A stretch of DNA of 64,000 nucleotides from Mucilaginibacter polytrichastri (GTDB lineage: Bacteria; Bacteroidota; Bacteroidia; Sphingobacteriales; Sphingobacteriaceae). A program made the position numbers and the translations under genes. The notes below the pieces were generated by a model. The model made no database searches. It was not told the origin of the DNA and saw only the letters and a program-made list of their open reading frames with translations. The stretch spans positions 355,095 to 419,094 of the forward strand of contig NZ_MPPL01000001.1 in the NCBI RefSeq assembly GCF_001911425.1, written 5' to 3'. Of this stretch, positions 50,897-61,267 are shown piece after piece; position 1 is the stretch's first letter, and each line of letters opens with the position of its first letter.

Positions 50897-52735
50897 ATGA
50901 AGAAATTACTTCTGATAATATTGGTGGACTTAGTCGTAAAGGTTAACGCCCAAAGCAACCTTATCACCAATATAGAAGCCCGCAGGGCATTGTTGCTCAA
51001 TGGTACCTGGCAGTATATTGTTGACCCTTACGAAACCGGTTTTTACGATTACCGCTACAAAGAGCTTAAAGAAAGCAACACCGATGCTTACTGGAACAGC
51101 GATGTGCCGGTAAACAAAACCGATAAAAAGGAGCATGGCTATACCGATAAAAATACATTGAAGGTACCCGGCGACTGGAACCATCAGAAGCCCGAATTTT
51201 TGTATTATGAAGGTACCATCTGGTATAAGAAATCATTCGACTTTAAACCAACTGGTAGTGGCCGTTATTTCCTGTATTTCGGTGCCGTAAATTACCGGGC
51301 CGATGTTTATCTCAACGGAAAAAAACTGGGCATGCATAAGGGTGGTTTTACCCCATTTAATTTCGAGGTGCCGGCATCGCTGCTCAAGGAGAAGGACAAC
51401 TTTTTAGTAGTTAAGGTTGATAATAAACGCTATGCTGATGAAGTGCCCACCCTAAATACCGACTGGTGGAACTACGGCGGCATTACCCGCGATGTAAAGC
51501 TGGTGGAGTTACCGCAAACCTTTATACAGGATTATGTGATCCAGTTGGGTAAGCCGCAGCCGGGCAAAGCACCTGCCAGAAATCCGGAGGTAAGCGGCTG
51601 GTTAAAACTGAGCGATGCCAAGCCGGGCGAAAGCCTGACCATCACTGTTCCGGAGCTTAAAGTGAAATATCAGGTAGTATCTACAGGGGCGGTAACGCCA
51701 ATAAATTTTAAGCTGATAAACCCTGTACTATGGTCGCCGGAACACCCTAAATTGTACCGGGTAGTTGTTTCATCGGCTACAGACCAGGTGGAAGATAGGA
51801 TAGGCTTCCGTACCATCGAAACCTCGGGAGAGCAGGTACTACTTAACGGAAAGCCTATTTTTATGCGCGGCATATGTATCCATGGCGAAATACCGCAGGA
51901 GGTAAGGCGGGCACACGGTACCGATGATGCTAAACAGTTATTATTACAGGCGCACGAGTTGGGTTGCAATATGGTTAGGTTGGCACATTACCCGCACGAT
52001 GAGGCCATGACCCGGATGACGGACTCGCTGGGCATCTTGGTCTGGTCGGAGATCCCGGTGTACTGGACTATCAATTTTGGCAGCCAGGAAGTATTGGATA
52101 AAGCCAAAGCGCAGCTTAATGAAATGATAACCCGCGACCATAACAAGGCCAGCATTATTATCTGGTCGGTAGGTAACGAAACCCCAATCAGCCAAACCCG
52201 TACCGATTTTATGCACAATCTCATCACAGAAGCCAAGCATCTGGATTCGTCGCGGATGATCTCGGCAGCCTTAGAAGTAAACTATGCGGCCCTGAAAAAC
52301 GAGAATGTAGTGGATGATCCGCTCGGTGAGTTTGTTGATTTGGTTGCCTTTAATGAATACCTCGGCTGGTATGGCGGTTTGCCCGATCAGTGCCGAACTA
52401 CCAACTGGAGTACTCCTTATCATAAGCCGCTTTTTATTAGTGAAACCGGTGCCGAGGGCAAATTTGGTTTCCATGCCGATTCGCTCACACGGTTTAGCGA
52501 AGAGTTTCAGGAGTGGTATTTTAAAGAGCAGGTAGCCATGTTTAAGCGCATGCCATCCAATTATGTGGGGGTTGCACCTTGGGTGTTAAATGATTTCCGG
52601 TCGCCAAAACGTAACAATCCATTATACCAGGAAGGCTGGAACCGCAAAGGACTTTATGACGATAAAGGCAATAAAAAGAAAGCCTTTTACATTATGCAGG
52701 CTTATTATAAAGAGATGAGCAAACGCGTCCGGTAA
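50897..52735 (+). CDS. GH2-family glycosidase (beta-glucuronidase/beta-galactosidase type)
   Basis: 612 residues. Signal peptide MKKLLLIILVDLVVKVNAQ. Jelly-roll sugar-binding domain (about 60-200), immunoglobulin-like domain (about 205-300), TIM barrel (about 305-605). Acid/base E428 in IIWSVGNETP and nucleophile E516 in FISETGAEGKFG are both present. Length near 600 and the barrel sequence (RLAHYPHDEAMTRMTDSLGI) resemble beta-glucuronidases more than the large beta-galactosidases. Starts 3 nt after the GH43 stop. With the DUF2264 protein it suggests uronic-acid-bearing substrate. Substrate specificity is inference. Confidence 0.9.
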   Translation: MKKLLLIILVDLVVKVNAQSNLITNIEARRALLLNGTWQYIVDPYETGFYDYRYKELKESNTDAYWNSDVPVNKTDKKEHGYTDKNTLKVPGDWNHQKPEFLYYEGTIWYKKSFDFKPTGSGRYFLYFGAVNYRADVYLNGKKLGMHKGGFTPFNFEVPASLLKEKDNFLVVKVDNKRYADEVPTLNTDWWNYGGITRDVKLVELPQTFIQDYVIQLGKPQPGKAPARNPEVSGWLKLSDAKPGESLTITVPELKVKYQVVSTGAVTPINFKLINPVLWSPEHPKLYRVVVSSATDQVEDRIGFRTIETSGEQVLLNGKPIFMRGICIHGEIPQEVRRAHGTDDAKQLLLQAHELGCNMVRLAHYPHDEAMTRMTDSLGILVWSEIPVYWTINFGSQEVLDKAKAQLNEMITRDHNKASIIIWSVGNETPISQTRTDFMHNLITEAKHLDSSRMISAALEVNYAALKNENVVDDPLGEFVDLVAFNEYLGWYGGLPDQCRTTNWSTPYHKPLFISETGAEGKFGFHADSLTRFSEEFQEWYFKEQVAMFKRMPSNYVGVAPWVLNDFRSPKRNNPLYQEGWNRKGLYDDKGNKKKAFYIMQAYYKEMSKRVR

Positions 52736-52810
52736 CGATTGCGTAGATTTTTTAAGGCCGTACTCTTTTAAACAATTTAATCTGCCTAATATAGCCCTAC
52801 CAATTTGCTG

Positions 52811-54337
52811 ATGATGCTGAAGTTCCTGAATTTGACTTTGTTTGTCCTGTTTGCCGTATCGGTATGTTTTGCGCAGAAAGTAACTGCCACATCCAATGGC
52901 ATTTTCTACAATGTTAAAAATTATGGAGCTACAGGTAATGGTAAACATCTCGATCAGGGAGCTATCAACAAAGCAATTGAAGCTTGTGCCGGTAAAGGCG
53001 GCGGCACCGTTTATGTGCCGGCGGGGATTTACCTGTGCGGCAGTATCCGCCTAAAAAGTAATATTAACTTATACCTCGATGCCGGGGCAACTATTTTAGG
53101 CGCACCGCCAGAAAGCAAAGCTTATGATGAAGCCGAAGCTTTTGCCGATACCGCTTACCAGGATGGCGGCCATACGTATTTTCATAACAGCCTCATCTGG
53201 GGCGAGCACCTCAGCAATGTATCCATAACCGGCCGTGGTAAAATAGACGGTGGCGGCATGACCAACAAAGACCACGAACATATGGGCGACCCGACAGGCG
53301 GCTCTATAGGTACAGGAGATAAAGCTATCGCCTTAAAATTGTGCAGTAATATTTTAATCCGCGATGTTACTATATTCCATGGCGGGCACTTCGCCATTTT
53401 GTTAACAGGCTGCGATTTGGTTACGCTGGATAATTTAACCATTGATACCAACCGCGATGGTATTGATATAGATTGCTGCACCAATACCCTGGTATCTAAC
53501 TGCCGGGTAAACTCGCCGCACGATGATGCCATTTGCCCCAAAAGTTCATACGCGTTGAATAAGCCCCAGATCACCGAAAACCTGGTGATCACTAATTGTG
53601 AAGTATCCGGTTACGAAGAAGGTACGCTGTTAAATGGCAAAAGGATCCCCGCAAAGGCAGGCTGGTCTAACGGGCGTATTAAGTTTGGTACCGAATCAAA
53701 CGGCGGCTTCCGCAACTGTGTAGTTTCTAACTGTACGTTTCGTAACTGCAATGGTTTGGCCCTCGAAGAGGTTGACGGCGGGATAATGGAAAACATAATT
53801 GTAACCAATATCACCATGCAGGATATTACCCACTACCCCATCTATGTAACGCTTGGCAAAAGAAACCGCGGGCCAAAGGCTAGCACCCACATGGGGACGG
53901 TAAAGAATATATTGATAAGCAATATTTATGTAACCGGCGCCGATTCGTTAAGCGGCATCCAGTTAACCGGTACGCCCGGTTACCCGCTCCAAAACATTAC
54001 CCTGCAAAATATCTCGGTTCAATATAAAGGCGGCGGCACTAAAGAGCAGGGGATGAAACCCTTCCCCGAACTGGAGAAAGGCTATCCCGAACCATTTTTA
54101 CTGGGAGCCAATCCCGCTTATGGTTTATTTGCAAGGCATATCAACGGGCTGCATTTATTAAATATCTCCTTCACTACCGCCAAACAGGACAATCGCCCGG
54201 CATTAATTGCCCAGGATGTTAACGGACTGGAGATAGATCGCTTTAAAGTACCCGAGGTAATGGGTAATCAACTTTTTCAGTTTGCTGAGGTAAGCAATAA
54301 AGATATAACGCATGCTGCCTGGTTAATATTGAAGTAA
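52811..54337 (+). CDS. GH28-family polygalacturonase-like glycosidase, exported
   Basis: 508 residues from the ATG at 52811 (TTG at 52805 is in frame). Signal peptide through VCFAQK. Right-handed parallel beta-helix with the GH28 acids: NRDGIDIDC (D216 and D219) and PHDDAIC (D238 and D239), then the substrate-binding RIKFG (in GWSNGRIKFGTESNGG). The family cleaves galacturonic-acid or rhamnogalacturonan linkages by hydrolysis. It is the last gene of the locus, 75 nt after the GH2 gene. Together with the SASA esterase it points to a pectic component. The usual GHG motif is not obvious. Confidence 0.9.
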   Translation: MMLKFLNLTLFVLFAVSVCFAQKVTATSNGIFYNVKNYGATGNGKHLDQGAINKAIEACAGKGGGTVYVPAGIYLCGSIRLKSNINLYLDAGATILGAPPESKAYDEAEAFADTAYQDGGHTYFHNSLIWGEHLSNVSITGRGKIDGGGMTNKDHEHMGDPTGGSIGTGDKAIALKLCSNILIRDVTIFHGGHFAILLTGCDLVTLDNLTIDTNRDGIDIDCCTNTLVSNCRVNSPHDDAICPKSSYALNKPQITENLVITNCEVSGYEEGTLLNGKRIPAKAGWSNGRIKFGTESNGGFRNCVVSNCTFRNCNGLALEEVDGGIMENIIVTNITMQDITHYPIYVTLGKRNRGPKASTHMGTVKNILISNIYVTGADSLSGIQLTGTPGYPLQNITLQNISVQYKGGGTKEQGMKPFPELEKGYPEPFLLGANPAYGLFARHINGLHLLNISFTTAKQDNRPALIAQDVNGLEIDRFKVPEVMGNQLFQFAEVSNKDITHAAWLILK

Positions 54338-54471
54338 GAAAACTACCATTGCTTTCTGACGGTCAATGGTTTTATGCAAAGTCAATATCGGCCCAATATA
54401 CACCCAATTGTAGTTTCAAAAGCCTGTGAGCTTTTTATTTACAATAAATTAATATATTGCGGTATCGATGT

Positions 54472-55050
54472 ATGGGGGTTAAAAATTACAGTGATAGCGA
54501 TTTAGTGAGTTCCTTAAAAACGGGGAATGAAGCTGCTATTGGCGAAATTTACAGGCGTTACTGGCGTAAATTACTGGCCATTGCTTTTAACCATACCAAA
54601 GATAAGGTTGCCGCCGAAGAGATAGTACAGGAAGTATTGATTAAATTATGGGACAAAAGAGATCAGGTTAAAATTGATTCTTTACCTAACTATTTGGCCA
54701 CGGCTACCAAGTTTTCTGTACTTACAGCTATCCACCGGCAAAAACGCAGGAGCGATATTGCGCTATCTGTATATGGAAAAACCCAGCACGATTTTGATGA
54801 TGAAAAGATCTATGCCCGCTTTCTGCAGGAATACATCAACGGCATCGTAGAAAAACTGCCCGAAAAATGCCGCCTGGTATTTAAATACAGCCGCGAAGAG
54901 GGTAGAAGCATCCCACAGATCTCTGTTGAAATGAATATTGCCGAAAAAACAGCCGAAGCTCATTTAACAAAGGCTTTAAAGGTAATTCGTTTGTCGCTGC
55001 GGAGCATCGGTATGGTTTATCTTGTGTTTTTGCTGAATATTATTCGCTGA
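54472..55050 (+). CDS. ECF-type RNA polymerase sigma factor
   Basis: 192 residues from the ATG at 54472; a TTG at 54457 is in frame but less likely. Sigma-2 region: AAIGEIYRRYWRKLLAIAFN and AAEEIVQEVLIKLWDKRDQV; sigma-4 region: LPEKCRLVFKYSREEGRSIP and QISVEMNIAEKTAEAHLTKA. This is the Bacteroidetes ECF group that works with FecR-like anti-sigma factors and STN-domain TonB receptors. The FecR gene follows after 200 bp and the receptor after that. Last 20 residues are hydrophobic (MVYLVFLLNIIR), as often in this group. Confidence 0.93.
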   Translation: MGVKNYSDSDLVSSLKTGNEAAIGEIYRRYWRKLLAIAFNHTKDKVAAEEIVQEVLIKLWDKRDQVKIDSLPNYLATATKFSVLTAIHRQKRRSDIALSVYGKTQHDFDDEKIYARFLQEYINGIVEKLPEKCRLVFKYSREEGRSIPQISVEMNIAEKTAEAHLTKALKVIRLSLRSIGMVYLVFLLNIIR

Positions 55051-55250
55051 TATTTCTTTTTGCGGATTTACCCAAAATACTTTTCTTATTGAGTGTATTT
55101 TAGCGCTTAATTTTTCGCTTTTTACTTCTTTGGTGTTTGTTTATTGCATATTTATTATGCTTTTCAATTTTTTTATAAAATATTTTCATTTCGACTAAGG
55201 GTAGATGCGGGGTTTATGTAACTGTTATATAAATACGCGTACTGTACTGT

Positions 55251-56222
55251 ATGGAAGATGAAAAATTACTTGTCTTAATAGATAAATATCTGGCTGGTGA
55301 GGCAACGGATTTAGAAAAGAAGCAACTAGATCAATGGTATCAGCAAAATAGTGAGCAAGATGCTGTATGGCATACAGATTTCGACAGCGAAGAAGAGCTG
55401 GTTGAAAAACGAATGCTATATCATCTTAAAAATCACGTTAAGGCAACAAGACCGAAGGTTTTTAAGCTAAATACCCGGTTTATACAAAAAGCTGCTGCGG
55501 TATTAATTGGCGTTTCATTAATTGCCGGTTATTTTGTTGTTGAAAAAAGTAAAAAAGCAGTTAAACAGGCCATGCTTACTGCATCGGCACCCACTCAGTT
55601 TTCTGAAAATAAATTTGTGCTGTTGCCCGATAGCAGTACGGTTTTGCTGCACTCTGGCAGTACCATTAATTATGCCATGCACGGTAATGTACGCGAGCTT
55701 AAGCTGGTAGGCGAGGCCTACTTTGATATCAGGCACATGGCTAACCATCCCTTTGTTATCCATGCAGGCAAGGTAAAAACTACAGTATTGGGTACGGCTT
55801 TTAATATTAAAGCATACCCCGGCCAAAACGTTACTGTTTCTGTAACCCGCGGAAAGGTTAGCGTGGCCGATGAAAATAAGCACACCATTGCCACCCTGCT
55901 GCCCAACCAACAGGTAGTTTACAACACCACAGCCCAAAAGCTGGATCAAAGCAATATAGAGGCTAAGCAAACAATTACCTGGGCAAAAGCAGATATGCAG
56001 TTTGACGATATGCCCTACAAGCAATTGGCCGAACGCTTAAGCAGGCGCTACGATGTAAACGTGAAATTTAAAAACCAGAACCTGGAAGGCTGCTTAATTA
56101 CTGGCCGCTTTACCGGTACAGAAAGCCTGGAACTGGTGTTAAAAACGCTGTCAGACACGATGGGTTCAACCTATACAATTGATGGTAAAACCGTTGTATT
56201 AGACGGTATTGGCTGTAACTAA
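55251..56222 (+). CDS. FecR-family anti-sigma factor
   Basis: 323 residues. Cytoplasmic N-terminus with sigma-binding helix (LIDKYLAGEATDLEKKQLDQ WY-type), membrane helix at about 80-97 (AAAVLIGVSLIAGYFVV), periplasmic FecR domain (LPDSSTVLLHSGSTINYAMH, LVGEAYFDIRHMANHPFVIH, TTVLGTAFNIKAYP) and C-terminal DUF4974 (about 245-320, DMPYKQLAERLSRRYDVNVK). It holds the upstream sigma factor inactive until the STN domain of the outer-membrane receptor signals ligand. Gene order sigma, anti-sigma, receptor is the standard one. Confidence 0.94.
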   Translation: MEDEKLLVLIDKYLAGEATDLEKKQLDQWYQQNSEQDAVWHTDFDSEEELVEKRMLYHLKNHVKATRPKVFKLNTRFIQKAAAVLIGVSLIAGYFVVEKSKKAVKQAMLTASAPTQFSENKFVLLPDSSTVLLHSGSTINYAMHGNVRELKLVGEAYFDIRHMANHPFVIHAGKVKTTVLGTAFNIKAYPGQNVTVSVTRGKVSVADENKHTIATLLPNQQVVYNTTAQKLDQSNIEAKQTITWAKADMQFDDMPYKQLAERLSRRYDVNVKFKNQNLEGCLITGRFTGTESLELVLKTLSDTMGSTYTIDGKTVVLDGIGCN

Positions 56223-56335
56223 ACTAACAAACTAATAAAGTATTAACCCCTAATTAAACGCTGTATGAAAAACTGTTACTCCGCATAGCAAAGCAATAAT
56301 AGGTAGCTATTGGCAGGATGCCTGTACTACATAAA

Positions 56336-56371
56336 AAAACTCCCCGGCCTTGGACAGCAATGAGGAGTTTT
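56336..56371 (+). terminator. Hairpin between fecR and the receptor gene
   Basis: AAAACTCC pairs with GGAGTTTT around a 20-nt loop, ending in a short T run. It may act as a partial terminator that separates sigma/anti-sigma from receptor transcripts. Confidence 0.6.
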
Positions 56372-56414
56372 CCATTAAAAAATTTATTGACTCATTTTTT
56401 AACTTATACAAATA

Positions 56415-59400
56415 ATGCAAAAAGATACTGCTTTTGCAAAGGGGAAATTCTATACCCCTTTTAAAATATTTTCACGAATTAACTGGCTGTTTGTCATGAG
56501 ATTAAGTGTTTGTTGTGGTGCCATATTAATATTCAGTTTTTCCTTGTTCGCGGCTACCCGAACCAATGGCCAAAGCCTGAATGGCACAAAGGTGCAATTA
56601 CAGGTGCACCAGGAATCATTGAAGTCTGCACTTCAAAAATTACAAGACCAATCCGGCTTTAGTATATTTTACCCATCTGCTAAGGTAAATGCGTTTAAAA
56701 ACATCAGCATTGATGCCCAGCCTAAAACGGTTGCCGACGCATTGCAGGTACTGCTGAAAGGTACAGGCCTTGATTATCACCAGGTTGGTAACAAAATTAT
56801 TTTGTCTGAAACAAAGAAGGCTACCGTTGCCGGAAAAACAGCCGAAGATGCTGCTGCTAATGCTGACCAGGTTAACAAACGCATTGTTGGTATTGTACGC
56901 GACGAAAATAACGAGCCTTTGCCGGGTGTAACCGTTCGCTCAAAACAAAATAATACCTTAAGCACTGCTACAGACGAAAACGGACACTTCCATCTGGATA
57001 TTTCGTCAGAGAATGATGTGTTTATTTTTACTTTTATTGGTTATAAACCTAAAGAAGTTGCCACCAACGGTTCAACATCGTTAGATGTGCATCTGGAGCC
57101 TGCTACAGGTACTATAGATGAAGTACAGGTTATTGCTTATGGTACTACAACCAAAAGAAACAATACCGGGTCTGTAAGTTCTATAACAGCTAAGGATATC
57201 GAAAACCAACCGGTTTCTAACCCATTGGCGGCTATGCAGGGTAAATTACCCGGTGTGCAGATCACTCAAAATAATGGTTTGCCGGGTAGCGGTTTCCGGG
57301 TACAGATCAGGGGTATCGGCTCGCTAGCAAGCGGTACTTTGCCTTTGTACGTAGTGGATGGGCTTCCGTTTACCTTGTTTAACGGAAGTACGCCTGCTAC
57401 CGACGGTTTAAATGCGTATGGTGTGAGTGGCGCTAACGGCGGTGAAATTAGCCCGTTGAGCATGATTAACCCCGATGATATTGAACGTATTGATGTGTTA
57501 AAGGATGCCGATGCAACAGCTATTTACGGTTCAAAAGGTGCCAATGGTGTAGTTTTAATAACTACTAAAAAGGGTGCTACTGGTAAAACTAAATACAATG
57601 TAAACTTTTACCAGGGCACCGGCAAAATAGGCCACTTTATCGATATGCTGAGTACGCCAGATTATGTGGCCATGCGCAGGGCGGCTTTTGCAGCTGCCGG
57701 TGTAACGCCGACAACAACTAATGCGCCTGACCTAACCGTTTGGGATCAGAATGCCACCACCAACTGGCAAAAACAATTGATAGGCGGTACCGCTCATACT
57801 ACCAATGCTGATATTGCCATATCTGGCGGTACAGCACAAAATACATTTTTATTCAGTTCTAATTATCGCCATGAGGGAACTGTTTTCCCGGGAAGTTTTG
57901 GTGCTAATACATTCTCCAACCGCTTAAGCGCAGGGCATAGAAGTGAAGACAATAAATTTGGCATAGACCTAAGTGTTAACTACGGCTACATGCAAAACAA
58001 TTTGATCGGTACCGATCTGTCTACGCTATATAACTTGCCGCCAAACTTGCCTACCACCAATGCAAATGGTACACTTTACTGGAACTCTTCAGTAACCAAT
58101 CCATTGGCATACCTGCTTCGCCCTACATCTAATACAACAACCAACCTTATCAGTAACATGAATGTTTATTATCATTTACTGCCTGGTTTAAGTGTGAAAG
58201 CGAATTTAGGATATTCGGCGACCGGCCTTAAGCAAACATTAGAGACACCGTTGACCTCCCGTAACCCGGCTAATGTGGTTTTATCTGCACCTAATAATAC
58301 CCTGCAATATGCTAACAATACGTACTCTAACTACATTATAGAGCCGCAGGTTGAGTATCTGAAAAAAATACTGGGCGGAAACCTGCAGGCTTTAGTAGGT
58401 ACAACCTTTCAACGTACCATTGCAGATGGTGTAAGTTTATTAGGAACTGGTTTTAGCAGCGATGCACTGATAGGTAACCTTAATAACGCAGCTTCAATCG
58501 TTAACTACGGCAGTAATAATTCTGATTATAAATACACGGCCTTGTTTGCCCGTGCAAATTATAACTGGGATGATAAGTACATTGTAGATGGTACTTTCCG
58601 CCGTGATGGTTCATCAAGGTTTGGTGCTAACCACCGTTTTGGTAATTTCTGGGCAGTGGGTGCCGCATGGGTATTCTCGCAAGAGGCATTCATGAAAGAC
58701 CTGCCATGGCTTAGCTTTGGTAAATTACGTGGTAGCTACGGTTTAACCGGTAATGACCAGATTTCAAATTACCAGTACGATGCTTACTTTAACGCAGCGG
58801 GCTCGGCCAACAGTTACCAGGGGCAGTCTATTATTTACCCTTCGTCAATACCTAACCCTAATTTGCATTGGGAAACCAATAAGAAACTGGATTACGCCAT
58901 TGAACTGGGATTTTTTAAAGACCGTGTTTATTTAAAGGCAGACTATTTCCGTAACCGCTCATCAGACCAATTGGTATCTGTAGTATTACCAACCCAGTCA
59001 GGCTTTAACAGCTACACTTCAAACTTCCCGGCGGTGGTGCAAAACAACGGTTTCGAGTTTGAATTGAGTACCACCAACGTGCAGTCAAAAAGCTTTAAAT
59101 GGATCACAAGCTTTAATCTTACCATTCAGCGTAATAAGATCTTATCTATCGACAATTCAAGCCAGCTTTTCAACAGCTCGAGCTATATTGTTGGGCAGCC
59201 TGTTAATGCTATCTTATTGTATCACTTTACAGGCATTGATCCGGCAACTGGCATACCAACCTATAAAGATTTAAATGGTGATGGTGCGATAACCTACGCT
59301 GGCGACCGTGCCCCGGCACCGCTTGGCCACCCATATTATGGCGGCATGACCAACAGCTTTACTTATAAGCAAATCCAATTAGATGTATCGTTTTTGTTTA

Positions 59401-59834
59401 ATCACCGCATGGGTTATATTAACAATACCTCATCTTATCCTTACGGATCCAGTTTAACTAACCAAAACACCAGCGAGCTGCAACGTTGGACAGCACCGGG
59501 CAATAATTCGGTATATCCGGGTGCAACTACATTAGGCACAACCCCTTATTATAATTATAATTCATCAGATGCAAACTGGGGCGACGCTTCATTCCTGAAA
59601 TTAAAAACAGTGAACGTAAGTTACACTTTGCCAAAAGCATGGGTTCGTACAATCGGCTTTTCTAATTTAATGTTGTTTGCAAGGGGCGAAAACCTGGTTA
59701 CCTGGGCTAAGCAAAAGTATACCTACGACCCGGAAACAGCGGTTTCTGGCGCTGCACCGGGCTTGGGTACCGGCCAGTATATAGCTATGCCTCAATTGCG
59801 CACAATGGTTATTGGTCTTAACTGCACATTCTAA
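56415..59834 (+). CDS. STN-domain SusC-family TonB-dependent receptor
   Basis: 1139 residues. Long export segment (about 1-52), STN signalling domain (about 58-110, VQLQVHQESLKSALQKLQDQ and SISIDAQPKTVADALQVLLK-like text), carboxypeptidase-regulatory-like domain (about 155-235), plug (about 240-370, IRGIGSLASGTLPLYVVDGL, AIYGSKGANGVVLITTKKG) and barrel ending MVIGLNCTF. The STN domain marks it as the transducer for the FecR/sigma pair just upstream. Imports an unknown ligand. It is followed by its SusD partner 14 nt later. Confidence 0.95.
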   Translation: MQKDTAFAKGKFYTPFKIFSRINWLFVMRLSVCCGAILIFSFSLFAATRTNGQSLNGTKVQLQVHQESLKSALQKLQDQSGFSIFYPSAKVNAFKNISIDAQPKTVADALQVLLKGTGLDYHQVGNKIILSETKKATVAGKTAEDAAANADQVNKRIVGIVRDENNEPLPGVTVRSKQNNTLSTATDENGHFHLDISSENDVFIFTFIGYKPKEVATNGSTSLDVHLEPATGTIDEVQVIAYGTTTKRNNTGSVSSITAKDIENQPVSNPLAAMQGKLPGVQITQNNGLPGSGFRVQIRGIGSLASGTLPLYVVDGLPFTLFNGSTPATDGLNAYGVSGANGGEISPLSMINPDDIERIDVLKDADATAIYGSKGANGVVLITTKKGATGKTKYNVNFYQGTGKIGHFIDMLSTPDYVAMRRAAFAAAGVTPTTTNAPDLTVWDQNATTNWQKQLIGGTAHTTNADIAISGGTAQNTFLFSSNYRHEGTVFPGSFGANTFSNRLSAGHRSEDNKFGIDLSVNYGYMQNNLIGTDLSTLYNLPPNLPTTNANGTLYWNSSVTNPLAYLLRPTSNTTTNLISNMNVYYHLLPGLSVKANLGYSATGLKQTLETPLTSRNPANVVLSAPNNTLQYANNTYSNYIIEPQVEYLKKILGGNLQALVGTTFQRTIADGVSLLGTGFSSDALIGNLNNAASIVNYGSNNSDYKYTALFARANYNWDDKYIVDGTFRRDGSSRFGANHRFGNFWAVGAAWVFSQEAFMKDLPWLSFGKLRGSYGLTGNDQISNYQYDAYFNAAGSANSYQGQSIIYPSSIPNPNLHWETNKKLDYAIELGFFKDRVYLKADYFRNRSSDQLVSVVLPTQSGFNSYTSNFPAVVQNNGFEFELSTTNVQSKSFKWITSFNLTIQRNKILSIDNSSQLFNSSSYIVGQPVNAILLYHFTGIDPATGIPTYKDLNGDGAITYAGDRAPAPLGHPYYGGMTNSFTYKQIQLDVSFLFNHRMGYINNTSSYPYGSSLTNQNTSELQRWTAPGNNSVYPGATTLGTTPYYNYNSSDANWGDASFLKLKTVNVSYTLPKAWVRTIGFSNLMLFARGENLVTWAKQKYTYDPETAVSGAAPGLGTGQYIAMPQLRTMVIGLNCTF

Positions 59835-59848
59835 TAAATCGGATCAAC

Positions 59849-61255
59849 ATGAAATTTAAATATAGTTTATCAAAATTGTTATTGATCTGCATGGTTTTCC
59901 CTGCTATGATCATGTCTTCTTCCTGCAAAAAATATGTGGAGCTGGATGCTCCTCAAAATAAAATCACGGCTTCAACAGCCTATCAAACAGATGCTTCTGC
60001 TACTGCTGCTGTTATTGCATTATACAACTATGGTATTTACGGTTCAATTGTGCCGGTGCAGCAGTATATCAGTTTTTATGGTGGAGTAAGCGCCGACGAA
60101 TTACATTATACATTAACAGCAACGCCGGAAATTAACGATATTGAAAATAATAAAATCGCTATCGGCAGCACACAGATTGCTAATTTCTGGATGTATGCTT
60201 ATGCCGAACTGTTGGCGGTTAATGATGCTATAACAGGCATAACAAATTCTACCACTTTAACGCCGTCTGTAAAAACGCAACTACTGGGCGAAGCCAAATT
60301 TTTCAGGGCATTTGTGAATTTTTACCTGGTTAACTTTTATGGCGGTGTGCCTTTAACAGGTGGTGTTCCATTAACCAATGCTTACCTGCCCCGCTCTACT
60401 GCCGACCAGGTATGGACTTCCGTTATCAGCGATTTAAAAGATGCGCAGGGCTTATTGCCAACTGCTTATGTGGGTACCTTGCGTGCAAGGGTAAACCAGT
60501 ATGCAGCTACGGCTTTACTGGCAAGGGCTTATTTATACCGTAAAGATTATGTAAATGCCGAAGCAATGGCAACGCAGGTAATTAATACGGGTACTTATAC
60601 CTTAGCGCCAACAGCTTCTGCCTTTATTAATACCAGTAACGAAACTATTTTACAGTTTGCTACCTATTACGGTTTTTCATCATTTGTGCAATCGTATCGT
60701 ACTTCAACATCGGCTGTAAATATTGCCCCGCCTACTTATGTACTTACCAGCAACATTGCCAACAGCTTTGAAGCCGGCGACAATCGTAAAACTAACTGGG
60801 TAGACTCAACGGTATCGGGTTCTAAATACTACCGCATTAACAAATATAAAGTTTACACAGGGGCAACTGCAGGTGCGGGTAATGAGTTTAACGTGGTATT
60901 ACGTTTAGCAGAGCAATACCTCATACGGGCCGAAGCAAGGGCGCAGCAAGGTAATACAAGCGGCGCGGCTGCAGATGTAAACCTGATTCGTACACGTGCC
61001 GGCCTGGCTAATTTACCGGCAACTGTGGCATCATCGTCAACTGCTTTACTTGCAGCCATTGCCCAGGAAAGAAAAATGGAATTATTTGGTGAGTATGGCC
61101 ACCGTTGGCTTGATTTGCTTAGAACCGGGCAGGCTAATGCCGTATTAAGCGTTATGAAACCAGCCACCTGGAATGCCACCCGGTCTGTATTGTTTCCAAT
61201 ACCAGATTTGCAAAGGCAGCAAAACACCACACTTACACAAAACCCGGGTTATTAA
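59849..61255 (+). CDS. SusD-family lipoprotein partner of the STN-SusC receptor
   Basis: 468 residues. Lipoprotein signal with MIMSSSCKKYVELDAP. SusD hallmarks: LLGEAKFFRAFVNFYLVNFY GGVPLT-type helix, LRARVNQYAATALLARAYLY, EQYLIRAEARAQQGNTSGAA, QERKMELFGEYGHRWLDLLR and the terminal TQNPGY. Shorter than the two other SusD proteins in this window, as usual for SusD partners of ECF-controlled systems. No glycoside hydrolase is nearby, so the ligand need not be a polysaccharide; peptides or glycoprotein parts are possible. Confidence 0.94.
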   Translation: MKFKYSLSKLLLICMVFPAMIMSSSCKKYVELDAPQNKITASTAYQTDASATAAVIALYNYGIYGSIVPVQQYISFYGGVSADELHYTLTATPEINDIENNKIAIGSTQIANFWMYAYAELLAVNDAITGITNSTTLTPSVKTQLLGEAKFFRAFVNFYLVNFYGGVPLTGGVPLTNAYLPRSTADQVWTSVISDLKDAQGLLPTAYVGTLRARVNQYAATALLARAYLYRKDYVNAEAMATQVINTGTYTLAPTASAFINTSNETILQFATYYGFSSFVQSYRTSTSAVNIAPPTYVLTSNIANSFEAGDNRKTNWVDSTVSGSKYYRINKYKVYTGATAGAGNEFNVVLRLAEQYLIRAEARAQQGNTSGAAADVNLIRTRAGLANLPATVASSSTALLAAIAQERKMELFGEYGHRWLDLLRTGQANAVLSVMKPATWNATRSVLFPIPDLQRQQNTTLTQNPGY

Positions 61256-61267
61256 TAAATAACACCC

